A stretch of DNA of 64,000 bases from Serripes groenlandicus (GCA_031761405.1 JASEVX010000003.1:68745135-68809134), one strand, 5' to 3'; counted from the first letter of the stretch, positions 9,829 through 21,086 are shown. The notes: generated by a model not told the origin, from the sequence alone. Numbers and translations: made by a program.

Positions 9829-11480
9829 CAAGTGTATTAGTAACTGGTAGTTGCTGGTTGGTAACAGGTGTATTAGTAACTGGTAGTGGCTGGCTGGTAG
9901 CATGTGTATTAGTAACTGGTAGTGTCTTGCTGTTAGCAGGTGTATTAGTAACTGGTAGTGGCTGGTTGGTAGCAGGTGTATTAGTAACTGGTAGTGACAG
10001 GTTGGTAGCAGGTGTATTAGTAACTGGTAGTGACTGTTTGGTAGCAGGTGTATTAGTAACTGGTAGTTATTGGTTGGTAACAGATGTATTAGTAACTGGT
10101 AGTGACTGGTTGGTAGCAGGTGTATTAGTAACTGATAGTGGCTGGTTGGTAGCATGTGTATTAGTAACTGGTAGTTATTGGTTGGTAACAGGTGTATTAG
10201 TAACTGGTAGTGTCTTGCTGTTAGCAGGTGTAGTAGTAACTGGTAGTGACTGGCGGCTGTTAGCATGTGTATTAGTAACTGGTAGTGTCTTGCTGTTAGC
10301 AGGTGTATTAGTAACTGGTAGTGTCTTGCTGTTAGCAGGTGTATTAGTAACTGGTAGTAACTGGCTGTTAGCAGGTGTATTAGTAACTGGTAGTTGCTGG
10401 TTGGTAGCAGATGTATTCGTAATTGAAAGTGGCTGGTTAGTAGCAGGTGCTTTTGTAACTGGTAGTTATTGGTTGCTAGCAGGTGTTTTGTAACTGGAAG
10501 TGTCATGTTGGTAGCGGGTGTATTAGTAACTGGTAGTGGCTGGTTGGTAGCAGGTGTATTATTAACTGGTAGTGGCTGGTTGGTAGCAGGTGTATTAGTA
10601 ACTGGAAGTGGCTTGTTGGTAGCAGGTGTATTAGTAACTGGTAGTGGCTTGTTGGTAGCAGGTGTATTAGTAACTGGTAGTGGCTGGTTGGTAGCAGGTG
10701 TATTAGTAACTGGAAGTGGCTTGTTGGTAGCAAGTGTATTAGTAACTGGTAGTGGCTGGTTGGTAGCAGGTGTATTCGTAACTGAAAGTGGCTGGTTGGT
10801 AGCAGGTGTTTTGGTAACTGGTAGTTGTTGGTTGCTAGCAGGTGTTTTGTAACTGGAAGTGTCATGTTGGTAGCGGGTGTATTAGTAACTGGTAGTGGCT
10901 GGTTGGTAGCAGGTGTATTAGTAACTGGTAGTGGCTGGTTGGTAGCAGGTGTATTAGTAACTGGTAGTGGCTTGTTGGTAGCAGGTGTATTAGTAACTGG
11001 TAGTGGCTGGTTGGTAGCAGGTGTATTAGTAACTGGAAGTGGCTTGTTGGTAACAGGTGTATTAGTAACTGGTAGTGGCTGGTTGGTAGCAGGTGTATTA
11101 GTAACTGTTAGTGGCTGGTTGGTAGCAGGTGTATTACTAACTGGTAGTGGCTGGTTGGTAGCAGGTGTTTTAGTAACTGGTAGTGGTTGGTTGCTAGCAG
11201 GTGTTTTGTAACTGGAAGTGTCAGGTTGGTAGCAGGTGTGTTAGTAACTGTTAGTGGCTGGTTGGTAGCAGGTGTTTTAGTAACTGGTAGAGGCTGGTTG
11301 GTAGCAGGTGTATTAGTAACTGGTAGTGGCTGGTTGGTAGTAGGTGTATGAGTAACTGGTAGTGGCTGGCTGTTAGCAAGTGTAGGTTGTTGGCTGGCGG
11401 TAGTAGTAGCTGGTAGTGGCTGGTTGGTAACATGTGTATTAGTAACTGGTAGTGGCTGGTTGGTAGCAGGTATATGTGTA
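9829..11480. repeat. 36-bp minisatellite with ~359-bp higher-order repeat
   Basis: About 46 copies of a 36-bp unit around 'GGTGTATTAGTAACTGGTAG'. Because 36 is divisible by 3, frames stay open on both strands for 120-245 codons (plus-strand 12-mer GVLVTGSGWLVA-like; minus-strand HLLPTSHYQLLI-like). These mirror-image frames argue for a repeat and not a protein. A one-base-short unit containing 'AGGTGTTTTGTAACTGG' recurs at 10481, 10840 and 11199, exactly 359 bp apart, showing a higher-order block of ten units and explaining why the frames break there. Confidence 0.95.
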
Positions 11481-12142
11481 GTTGCTCAGCGGTAGCGAGA
11501 GTCTGTGGATGACAAAGCGCTAGTAAATTGTCTTCAGATTGGAGTCTTTCGAGGATTTCAGCTGGGAGACTAGCGAAAGTAAGTGCTACTTTAAGGTTTT
11601 CTCCAAACAATGTATTGTATGGGGTCTAGTTTATGCCGACATTGTGGTAACAGTTCTTCTGCTGTTGTGTAAATTTGAGCCCTACTGTCCAGTCACGTGT
11701 ATTGTTAATGCTCACCCATGCTACCAGAATATCTTTGATGTCACCGTTTGCTCGTTTGACTGAACCCTGGCTTTGAGGATGTTTGGGCTTTTCGTGAACA
11801 ATAATGAGCTGCGGCTACAATTCTTTCAGCTCTGTGATGGCTTGGGCAGTGAAATCAGAACCATTGTCACTCTAGAGGATGGATGGTGCTCCGAAAAGAA
11901 GGAAGATGCCTAATAGTTGGTAGGCTACTTCAGCAGCTCTTTTTGAAGTCAGTGGTCGGAAAACAACAAACTGTGTAAGGTGGCACTGGTAAACCATGAT
12001 CCATTTGAACTGTTTATGTTGTGATGACTGCATGTCTCAATCGGATCAACTTGACCAAGAGAATTGAATTCGCTGGAGAGAAGAGGTTTGACAACAACAC
12101 CTTTTGTCTTTGGACGCTTCCTTTTTTTCTTTACAGACATGG
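11481..12142 (-). pseudogene. Decayed Ginger/KRBA2-SCAND3-like DDE integrase core
   Basis: Read on the minus strand from 12142 this is an rve-type integrase core. It starts right after the H2C2 zinc-finger region ('KKKRKRPKTKGVVVKP'), then 'SSEFNSLGQVD' with the first catalytic Asp, a WIMVYQCHLT-type strand, 'LFGAPSIL' and 'SDNGS' with the second Asp, then 'HPQSQGSVKRANGD', where the expected catalytic Glu of GSVERAN is Lys, and finally 'SLPAEILERLQSEDNLLAL'. At least three internal stops and a frameshift after QVD also show that it is dead. The family (Ginger-derived, annotated as KRAB-A-domain 2 or SCAN-domain 3-like in invertebrates) acts in the nucleus on DNA ends. The fragment is bounded on both sides by minisatellites. 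Confidence 0.85.
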
Positions 12143-12149
12143 ATCGGAC

Positions 12150-13140
12150 AACTTGTATCAGTGAACTTGTATAAGTATACTGTTTAACTGTATCAATATA
12201 TAGTATACCTGTATCAGTCTAGTTGTATCAGTATACTGTATACCTGTATCGGACCATTTGTATCAGTATACTGTATGTCGGACTTGTTGTATGTTTTGTA
12301 TTGTTTCAGTATACTTTTATAAGTGGTCATGTATCAGTATACCTATACTAGTACATTTATATCATTATACCAATATCAGTCTATGCATACACATATATCG
12401 TTTCAGTCTATAAGTATAAGTACACCTGAATCAGTCTACATCTAGAAACAAACTTGTATTTTACTATAAGGATAAGTACACTTGAATCAGTCTACATCTA
12501 GAAACATATTTGTATTAGACTATAAGGATAAGTATACCTGAATCAGTCTACATTTACAAACATACTGTAAGTATTTACGGTCTATTTTAGACTATACGTG
12601 TAATGTATTTTTAATCTGTGTTTCGCTACCATGGTCTCTTTTGTTTTCAGTGTAAACATGAAAATGTACATGTAGGCATGTATCTTGTATCTGTAAAGAT
12701 TGTATCAGTTGTATCTAGTGCATTAAACATGTATTTTGTATTAGTATTAAACTTGTATTTTTTTGTCATTATGCATGTAGTCTTGTATTCATGTATAGAT
12801 AATGTGTATTTTTGTAGACTTATTTGTAGTTTATTTATACCTGTATAAGAGCCGACATGTACATGTTCAATTGGTATTAGTGGAGTGGTACTTGTATCAG
12901 TTTCTACCTGTATCAGTCTCATGTACACGTATAAGTGTACTATTTTAGATTCAAGTAGACTGATACAGGTATACCATATACTGATACATGTACACTTTTA
13001 CAGGTATACACTTGCCTGATACAAGTGTATAGTGGTCTGATATAAGTAAACTGATGCAAGCAGACCGATACCGTATAGGTATTGGGCATATAAGCAGTCC
13101 GATATAGGTATACTGATACAAGTGGTCTGATACAGGTACA
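12150..13140. repeat. GTATAC/GATACA minisatellite, right block
   Basis: Degenerate repeats such as 'TGTATCAGTATACTGTAT', with 'CTGTATCAGTCTA' variants, in CTGTATC orientation from 12150 to about 12930. They then switch to the GATACAG orientation from about 12955 to 13140. It is the same repeat as 9090-9480. Overlapping frames are low-complexity translations. Confidence 0.8.
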
Positions 13141-13500
13141 CACATATAGCGACGTGGTAGACTCCTCCGTAGAGATGGGTTACATTCGTAGCCTAGCGCA
13201 GGTGGTTTTGGGTAATCTCTATTTACTGGATTATATTCAGAGACTACATATTCATTCATGACATCTCTTTCTGTGATGCAATTTAACTATTATTCAATAT
13301 ATCAATAAATCCAAAAAAGTTTTCCAGAAATGTGGAATGAGTTTCTAACTAATAAGTGATCAGTAGTCACATGACCAAATGTTGCAGCCAATATGAAATC
13401 TAAAAATATCAGATATTGGCTACACCCCATCCAAAACAACTGGTTACATATAATTCCCATTCATAGCAATTAATTTATTCTTTCAGGTGCTGATTCAAAT
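13141..13500. other. No assigned gene
   Basis: Contains a 28-codon plus-strand frame (13174-13260, beginning MGYIRSLAQVV) that I do not recognise. Otherwise AT-rich. It ends in a pyrimidine-rich acceptor-like stretch at 13479-13487. Confidence 0.3.
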
Positions 13501-13526
13501 ATAACAAGTTAAGGTAGAGTAAGACA

Positions 13527-13646
13527 GACAGGAGTTGGTGCACCGCGCTTCGATTTTAATCCTGAACAGATTCAGAACTTGTTGACAGCGGGGTTTTCTA
13601 TGGCAAGAATAGCTCGAAATGCTCTTCTCGGGCAGCAAGTCCACAG
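13527..13646 (+). CDS. Integrase-like protein, exon A (HTH start)
   Basis: The frame reads '...GVGAPRFDFNPEQIQNLL' then 'TAGFSMARIARNALLG' and 'QQVHR', the beginning of the DNA-binding part of PF24764-like integrase proteins, which usually read GRPRF-x-I-x-x-x-Q-L-x-x-L-L-x-x-GFS-x-x-x-I-A. The 3' end fits a GC donor (CCACAG|GCATAA): its phase joins exon B to give AG|G Arg, with no frame disruption. The 5' end is approximate because an in-frame stop lies just upstream (13510-13512) and the acceptor is weak. These proteins derive from DDE transposases, and in other animals some are spliced host genes. I cannot tell whether this one is expressed. Confidence 0.6.
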
Positions 13647-14424
13647 GCATAATATTAATCTGAAACTGAAAAAAAAAATGCTATGTAAAATGTTGGTGAC
13701 ATGCTGTTTAATTGCAGAAAAGTAATAATATATTTGTTAGGAATAATATATTCTGTTGTGTTAGTGATAACAAAATACTGGTTTCATTTAATCCAAGAAT
13801 CTTGTTTGGCTGTTAAATGTATCTTTCAATTCTTTCATTAGATGTACTTCTCGCTCATGGTGAGATAAATTCATCACCAAGTCTGTTTGTTAGTTCACAT
13901 GTTTAGATGAGTACAAAGTGCTCCATGTGAGGTTATGTGATCACCTTGTGTCTAATGTCTGATGTTAACAATTTCAATTAAATGTCTTTCTAAATTGTAC
14001 AAAGATTGAAATTATATCGACAAATTGTAACATTCTGGAATGAACTATGCTGATGTCTTGTTATATACTTTAAACAAGATCTGCTCAAGAATATCTTCTG
14101 GTATGCCAATAGTGCAAACAGTTATTGACAAATTTTCAGAATTTCACAATGATATTCCTCAGAATACATTCTGCAAAGGCTTTTATTTATTTGAAACTTT
14201 TGAAATATTCTCTTATAAATTTAATTGAATCTGGTTGATCTTTTTATTAAACGAGATACTATTAAAAATGGGGCCACACAGTTAGTTCCTAACTTTTCTG
14301 CATTTCGTAAACATGAATTTCAATGTAATGTCCTTTATAATATATATACATACCCTCAACAAATTCAGATACATGTATATCATATTCATTATAAATTTAT
14401 GTTAAGTAAATTTATTTCCTATAG

Positions 14425-14546
14425 GAATACAGTTGCCAACCATATGAGGAGACTCAACATACAACTGCCCAGAAATGTGAATGGAATTAGTGACGAAAAC
14501 ATCAGAATTTTAATTACAGGTTACATTCGAGAGCATCCAAATTCTG
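14425..14546 (+). CDS. Integrase-like protein, exon B (HTH/linker)
   Basis: A strong acceptor (TTCCTATAG|GAATAC) and a consensus donor (TCTG|GTGAGT) bound a 122-nt open exon encoding 'NTVANHMRRLNIQLP' then 'NGISDENIRILI' and 'IREHPNS'. This matches the family pattern T-V-x-x-x-M-x-x-x-x-[LI] ... ISD-x-x-[IL] ... HPNSG. It continues exon A without a frame change and ends in phase 1, which exon C satisfies. Intron A-B is about 778 bp. Confidence 0.7.
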
Positions 14547-15654
14547 GTGAGTAACTTAACATATGATTATAGTTCTAGATTTTAAATGATTACTATGAGA
14601 GACAAATTCTTCTTCAATGGCAAAATCATTGCTGTAAAAAGGTTAATATATTTTTCCAGATCTTATGCACATCTTTTAATGCATCACTGTATTTTCCCCA
14701 TGTAAATACATATGGTAATTTATGTTTGTAAATGAAATACAAAGACAAGTATGGCATTTCTCCTTCTTGATGTGACTGGATAGAGATTATTAGTATTTTT
14801 TGGGTACTCCTGTTCTTCAAACGATCTACTAGAATGATGGAAGCAACCAGAGTGATCAGATTTTAAATTAGAATTTTAGATGAGACATATATATTTTATA
14901 TTCCAATATTTTGTAGAGGAGGGCATGTTAAAAAGTTTTAAACACTCACTTAAACACCTGAAGTACTCACGTGATTCTTAAATTGTATTTAGATTATGGC
15001 TAGTTCAGAGAAGTGGTCTTACTAGATAATACATTTCTGGTTTGATCATACTAAATACACAACTAGATTACTAAATATATTGAATTTAAACTTGTGAATA
15101 TCTTTTGATGTCCTTAAATCTCTGTCACATTAACATATAGTCATGACGCAGAGTCAATTCAGAGTCTGGAATACTATAACACCTGCTGAGTCAATAACAG
15201 TCACTGAGTCTTCAATCAGTGGGTGGAATATAGCCTATGTTGGAATGCACCCATACTGTTGTATAAGGTTACGGGTGTAAGATACTTTTAGTGGATGTAA
15301 GATTTATTTCTACACTGTTTCACATCATGAGTTTTATTTTGTTGATCCACCACGGGGCAGGTCTCAGTTAGAACTTAGAAAACTATTGAAGTTCTATTAA
15401 ATCAGGACAGCAATAAAGTACCATCACGGTCCTCTTGTACTAATACATTTAATTGTTTTCGGTTTTTTTAACATTACTGTGGTCACATGATTCCCGCGTT
15501 GAAAGACAGTCTGGATACAACAAAATTGTTTGCCACATTATAATCAGTTAATAATTATAAAAGGCAGTTGTAATCTTAAGAAAAACAGGACATAATAATG
15601 GGCTTTTCTGTTCTCATCAAAATATGATTTCTTTATTTTCTATAAGTGCTGAAG

Positions 15655-15844
15655 AAATAAGGGCGTATTTGCGAACCGGAGATCCACCACTGGTAGTCAG
15701 TAGAGCTAGAGAGCAGGATCTGGTTGCAAGTATAGATCCTGCGGATGTTGTAACAAGGTCGACCCTTGTTGTTTCTAGGAGGAAATATTCTGTTTCAGGG
15801 CTGAACAGTTTACGGCACATTGATAGCCACCACTACCTTATGAG
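15655..15844 (+). CDS. Integrase-like protein, exon C (start of catalytic core)
   Basis: A phase-compatible acceptor (GCTGAAG|AAATAAGG) leads into 'IRAYLRTGDPPLVVSRAR', 'ASIDPADVVTRS', 'RRKYSVSGLNSL' and 'HIDSHH', ending at a good donor (ATGAG|GTAAAC). Family members read R-x-x-VDP ... R-R-x-Y-x-V-x-x-PNSLWH-[ILV]-D-G-x-H-K-L-I-R-W, and HID holds the first catalytic Asp. Here the conserved Trp before HID is Arg and PNS is LNS, which hints at drift from the family consensus. The next exon (WR-x-V-I-H-G-G type) was not found downstream, so the gene is incomplete or broken. A slightly earlier AG at 15646 would give a wrong phase. Confidence 0.65.
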
Positions 15845-15904
15845 GTAAACAAACTATTAAACTTTTATTGGAGACAAATTGGTCATTTTTAGCTACAGTC
15901 AGTC

Positions 15905-16090
15905 ATTATACTAACCCCATAACCCTGATCGCCAAGGAGGGCAGCCATTACTACCAACCCTGATCGCCAAGGAGGGCAGCCATTACTACCAGTTGTAAAG
16001 TTTTTGGTATGACTCGACCTGGGATCAAACCCACGACCTCCCGTACCCGAGGCGGACGATCTACATCCACACCACCAAGGCGGTCTATGA
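15905..16090 (-). mobile_element. tRNA-derived SINE
   Basis: On the minus strand the head (16087-16014) reads like a tRNA promoter, with an A-box-like 'CTTGGTGGTGTGGATGT' and a B-box-like 'GTGGGTTTGATCCC'. The body runs to about 15905. The body holds a perfect 35-bp tandem duplication (15922-15956 and 15957-15991) containing 'CGCCAAGGAGGGCAGCC'. The tRNA-like part does not fold as a functional tRNA, and the body follows the B box directly, as in SINEs. Confidence 0.7.
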
Positions 16091-16613
16091 ATGAAAGTAT
16101 GATAAATTAGTTAGTTTTGATAAGCTGCGTAGGTATGAGGAAAAACATAGAGCGAAACCTTGCACTATGAATGAAAGCATAATTAAATATATGTGTGCCT
16201 CAATTTAAATATTTCGCACATTACAAGCCCACTAAGAAAGTGTTATAAATAATATGACTGCTCAGTAGCACACGACTATTGAAAGTAATGCGTGCATCAC
16301 AAGCCAATTAAAACTTCTCTGCAGCTTACGACTATTGACTCATTGTGCTTAATTTCTCCTTATCCCACACTTTCTTTTATGGAATTTACAGCGGAATCAA
16401 TAACTGAAAGTACCTTTTAGGAAAGATATTGATTTTAAAATAATTAAGCATTCAATGGTTTGTTGGTGTTTTTCCGTTAATTTCGTTCCTATATTGTTAT
16501 TTTAGTTAGAAAATAACTTGAAAATCACCCTTTCATTTGTCCCCACTTTCACTCCGCTAAAATGTTACTGGCAAAAACAGAAACTTAATGAACTCTTTCC
16601 AAATGTTGAAAAT
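16091..16613. other. No gene or repeat recognised
   Basis: AT-rich. I see no supportable frame, array or palindrome. Confidence 0.3.
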
Positions 16614-16874
16614 AGTAAATATGTCTATGAATAATATATAATTCGCAGTCTCTACGAAATGTCTTGCGATTTGTTTCTATTTTAACAATATTTTGTATAT
16701 TCCTACGAACCACGCTTCTGCGAACAACTGCAATACACTGGACTAGAGACATATAGGTACACGGATTATATCAATTCGTGGACAGATCGTTTCGTCGAAT
16801 TAATAAAATAGAAACAAATCTTAAGAGATTTCGTAGAGACTGCGAATTATATATTATTCATAGACAGATTTACT
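16614..16874. repeat. 70-bp-arm inverted repeat
   Basis: Arms 16614-16683 and 16805-16874 match as reverse complements at about 66 of 70 positions around a 121-nt spacer. The arms contain 'AATTCGCAGTCTCTACGAAA'. It could be a foldback MITE or two inverted copies of a short element. No coding frame is present. Confidence 0.9.
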
Positions 16875-16937
16875 GTTCATATACAATCAGTTTGATGTAT
16901 AATATAGTTTGGACACTAAATATTTTCAAACTTTGCG

Positions 16938-16995
16938 GTTTTTAAAGAGGATTTTATTTTGAGAAATACAAATCGTTACCACTTTAAAAACCGCA
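16938..16995. repeat. 14-bp inverted repeat (hairpin)
   Basis: 'TGCGGTTTTTAAAG' and its exact complement 'CTTTAAAAACCGCA' flank about 30 nt of AT-rich sequence. Confidence 0.75.
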
Positions 16996-16999
16996 TAGT

Positions 17000-18064
17000 T
17001 TATGTACAATTAGACACAATACACACACGACAAACCAATTAACATGTGTCCCAGTATAAATATTCCGATAATACTCTGTAAACATCGGGAGCTTTCGCTA
17101 GCAATCACGTAAACCTATATTTACGCTGAAAAGTTAGTAGTACTTATATAAAATGATAAAAAACGTACGTGCCCTGTTCATTTTTTATTTCTTAAAAAAG
17201 ATATTCACTGAAGAACGTGTGAAAATAAGCGGTTTATATGTAATGAAAAGAGAAATTAGGGTGACTATTTTCAAAGTTAAAAAAGGACCAAAATATTATT
17301 AATATAAAACAAATAAAAAAATACATTTATATTTCGGAGATATTTTTCTTGAAAAATTGATAAGTGCCTTTTTTAATTTTTGCAAAATAAAATGGTTATT
17401 GACTAAACACTAAAAAGATGCTATGTAATTTTAGTTATCGATTTTTGACAGTCGCTGATTCTCATAGTTGGATATGTTTCCCAGATCAAGAATTGTATAC
17501 GTAAGCATCGGATATAAATTTTAAGCATTGACAAATGTGTGGCCCTCTATTTCAGCATGATTTGCATGCATGAACATTAATATATTCCCCTCCTTACGAT
17601 TACAATCACATTAAGCCGTCAAAACTGGAAACACACATCCTCTTCTTCTCTAGATACAATGACAATGTTTTTTTTATCAGACGGGCTTACATTGTCATTC
17701 AAATTTGTTTGCCAGTTTGGTGAAATGTTTCGATGTCGATGACCCTGCATCGAACATGTTGTCCTCATTTTGTTCTAGTTTCTTAAATCACATACTAGTT
17801 CTATCTTCTGGTTTATAAAACATAAACTAGGTAAATATCACATTCAAGTTATAAGATCAGGGTTCAAAGCTGAATCCTTAAATGCCATGGCTAAAGCCTC
17901 TGGTTCTTTATCTTGATGATTGATAACAGTTTTTTAAGAGTTACATAGTTTCAATTGGCACTAACTTTCTACCATTAAAAGGATGTTCACATTCTCTTGA
18001 CCTGTTGGATAAAAACCTTCAATCAATGGAAAAACTGGTTAATCCGACACATTAGTCCAATGTG
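17000..18064. other. No gene recognised
   Basis: AT-rich non-coding sequence. 'GACAATGT' and 'ACATTGTC' form a small inverted pair near 17662-17697. Nothing else is supportable. Confidence 0.3.
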
Positions 18065-18465
18065 AAGTTGATTACTTGTTCCTTATTCCTTATTTAAATG
18101 TGAAGTTGGTTACGTATTACCTGTTCCTTATTCAAATGGGAAGTTGGTTACTTGTTCCTTGTTCCATTACCTGTTCCTTATTCAAATTTAATATAAGGTA
18201 CTGCATATGTTGATATTGTCAACAACAATATTAAGGTTGGTTTTGTTGTAAATGATGAAAGTGAGCTACTGGTACATATTAAATCAATTGTTACTTATTT
18301 AAAAACCAGTTTTGTTCCTTATTCCAAAGACCTAATAACACATGTGTTATTAGGTCTTTGCTTATTCCTTATTCAAATGTGTACTTGGTTACTTGTTCCT
18401 TGTTCCTTGTTCCTTGTTCCTTATTCAAATGAAAAGTTGATTATATGTTCCTTGTTCCTTATGTG
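18065..18465. repeat. Degenerate 'TTGTTCCTTATTCAAATG' minisatellite
   Basis: Irregular repeats of 'GTTCCTTATTCAAATG' and 'GAAGTTGGTTACTTGTTCC', interrupted by a unique block at about 18190-18300. An exact 17-bp inverted repeat, 'AAGACCTAATAACACAT' with its complement, lies at 18325-18359. Confidence 0.7.
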
Positions 18466-20080
18466 TTACTTAATCAGATTTGATCTAAGGTACTGCATAT
18501 GTTGATTTTGCCGATAACACTGTTGATAATGTTGTTGTTGTTGTAGATGACCCATTGGTATATTTTAAATCACCTGTTACTAATTCCAAATTTAAGCAGA
18601 AAGAGATAAAACAGTTTGATGTATGTGTGCATTATATTATGAGATACAACAAATCTGCAGCAGACGAATATGAACAGGTATTTGCAAAAAGACAAACTTC
18701 AAAATATTAACTTGCTTTGAACTTGTTTCATTCAGAAATAAAAAATGATAACAAAAGAAAATCCAAATGATTGAAGGGATTTTTCTAACTTTGTAGAAAT
18801 TGAAAATTGTTATTCAGAGGCTTCAAAGCAGATTACTCTTAATATATGTAAAAAGACAGTGTTGCGGTGGTAGAGCTACGGCCTCTCTTACTAAAGGGCC
18901 CGTTTCGAATACGGTGATGAGATGTTTCTGACCACTGATTAAGCCTGATGAACATGCGTGATATAAGCTTAAAGCTTGATTTGCAATTAATGTAAAATAA
19001 ATGAGTTTATATTTTACTATGTACTAAAATATTAAATCAGGTCTGCTGAAGACCTGTGTAGATCAGAGGTTCAGATAAGGAAGGGTATACAGTTCTTTTC
19101 CCCGCAATATCTCACTTATTATCCAATCAAACCATACGATGTGGTTAATTAAAAGAATTTTCTCATTGAGACGATTTTTATGAGTCCCCAAAACATACGG
19201 TTATAGAGTCAAATAAGGATTTTAGAACATGAAAAACGCCTATAATCCAGAGCTCTGGTGAATGTAAATGTACATGTATTTGCAATCAGTGTACAACCTG
19301 ATCAGTCAGCACATACATGCACCTGATTTGGTTCAGCACTGTTGGTCATTTACTCATAGAAGGTTTTCAAGAAACTTCTGTAAATTAGTAGATCCTTAGC
19401 ATGAATGGGTCGGCAGGTGTTTTCCACGGTAATGAGTTAATTGTGTTGAGGTTAATTTTCTCGAAGCATTGCTCAAATGGAGCATGATGGATCTGTTTAC
19501 TCTATCCTTAATCAATACAACTTTTGACAAATTTGCAGCAGATGGCTTTGGAACATATTTTAGGAAAAGTACTATTGCTCAAAATGCTTCATCAAACTTA
19601 TTTCAAATTTTCTTAATGTAGTCTTTGTTCTTGCCTAGCTATTTTCAAGCCAGATGACTTTAACGTTTTCCAATAAAGAAGATACCTGCATAGATGATTT
19701 ATTTCATGTTACCGCAAATTTTTCAAAAGGCATCTGCTGCATTTGGGAAAAGGTTTAAAATATCAAATCAGGTACACCATCCTCTGACAGTTTTCAGTTT
19801 TTCACTATCATGTATTTTTCATTTATTTTTTCCTGCTTACCACTGCCTCAATAAACAAGTTATTTTCAGCAATTCTCCTTTTTTCCACAGTTCCGAATTA
19901 TGCTTCCAAGTCTCCGGATTTAACACATATATTGTTTCAAAAAGCGGACGACTCTCTATATCAATTAAAGTAAATGATGTTATATGAATATGAGTCTCGA
20001 CTGGCAATTTGAGGTTAACTTGCCTCTCTGTTTGATTGATTTGATTGTGAACCTATATGTGCGGCGACACTTTCAGTTAT
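18466..20080. other. No confirmed gene; possible SINE head and a decayed MITE
   Basis: A plus-strand tRNA-like stretch at about 18868-18920 ('GCGGTGGTAGAGCTACGG', 'CGTTTCGAATACG') could be a SINE head. At about 19537-19757 a decayed member of the TTAACCC/CTGCAGCAGA MITE family is visible, with 'TTGCAGCAGATGGC' at the left and 'GGCATCTGCTGCAT' at the right. The plus-strand frame 19694-19987 overlaps it and is not recognised. Confidence 0.4.
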
Positions 20081-20084
20081 TGTT

Positions 20085-20876
20085 GTCAGGCATTGCACTC
20101 AGTTTTCCAGTTATTGATGTCAGACATTGCGTTTAGTTCTATATAACATAAAGGTGGACAGTTATCCTGTTATTGTTGTCAGACATTGCGTTTAGTTCTA
20201 TATAACATTAATGTGGACAGTTATCCAGTTATTGGTGTCAGAAATTGCGTTTAGTTCTATATAACATAAGGGTGGACAGTTAACCAGTTATTGTTTTCAG
20301 AAATTGCGTTTAGTTCTATATAACATAAATGTGGACAGTTATCCAGTTATTGTTGTCAGACATTACGTTTAGTTCTACATAACATAAAGGTGGACAGTTT
20401 ACCAGTTATTGGTGTCGGAAATTGCGTTTAGTTCTATATAACATAAAGGTGGACAGTTAACCAGTTATTGTTGTCAGACATTGCGTTTAGTTCTACATAA
20501 CATAAAGGTGGACAGTTATCCAGTTATTGTTGTCAGACATTACGTTTAGTTCTACATAACATAACGGTGGACAATTAACCAGTTAATGTTGTCAGACATT
20601 ACGTTTAGTTCTATATAACATAAAGGTGGACAGTTAACCAGTTATTGGTGTCAGAAATTGCGTTTAGTTCTATATAACATAAAGGTGGACAGTTAACCAG
20701 TTATTGTTGTCAGATATTGCGTTTAGTTCTACATAACATAAAGGTGGACAGTTATCCAGTTATTGTTGTCAGACATTACGTTTAGTTCTACATAACATAA
20801 AGGTGGACAGTTAACCAGTTATTGTTGTCAGACATTGCGTTTAGTTCTACATAACATAAAGGTGGACAATTAACCC
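20085..20876. repeat. 60-bp minisatellite (~13 copies)
   Basis: The unit is about 60 bp and contains 'TTGTTGTCAGACATTGCG', 'TTTAGTTCTATATAACATAA' and 'GGTGGACAGTTAACCAG'. Copies alternate between ATATAAC/ACATAAC and GACATT/GAAATT variants. The unit contains stops in the frames checked. Confidence 0.92.
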
Positions 20877-21086
20877 TTTCCCGCATACAGACGCTTTCGG
20901 ACACATCGGAAGTAGATGCATTTTAAAAACATTGTGACAACCGGAGAATCAATATGAGCAATTTCTCCTTTGCTCAATGCTTTTCATTTTGTTATAGTAA
21001 TTGAACCTACTTTTTTTAGGGATTTTCCGTGTTTCGCCAAGATAATTTCAAAAAAGTCTGCTGCAGATTTGTTGTATGTGGGTTAA
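20870..21086. mobile_element. TTAACCC/CTGCAGCAGA MITE (best copy)
   Basis: 217 bp. It starts TTAACCCTTTCCCGCATACA and ends with the complement of TTAACCCACATACAACAA. Just inside the right end is 'TCTGCTGCAGATTTG'. The centre carries one arm of a palindrome seen in sister copies ('ATGAGCAATTTCTCCTTTG'). TTAA at both ends suggests a TTAA target. Other copies lie at 22833, 27285, 28766, 29720, 34270, 36505 and 47804. Confidence 0.75.

Noticed and set aside
9769..11610. Open frames of 119-245 codons on both strands (GVLVTGSGWLVA / HLLPTSHYQLLI repeats) as repetitive proteins
   Set aside because: Period 36 keeps frames open on both strands at once, breaks coincide with one-base-short units, and there is no start or splice context. 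The minisatellite explains everything.
16014..16087. A genuine tRNA gene
   Set aside because: A and B box-like sequences are present, but no acceptor or anticodon stems pair, and a SINE body follows.
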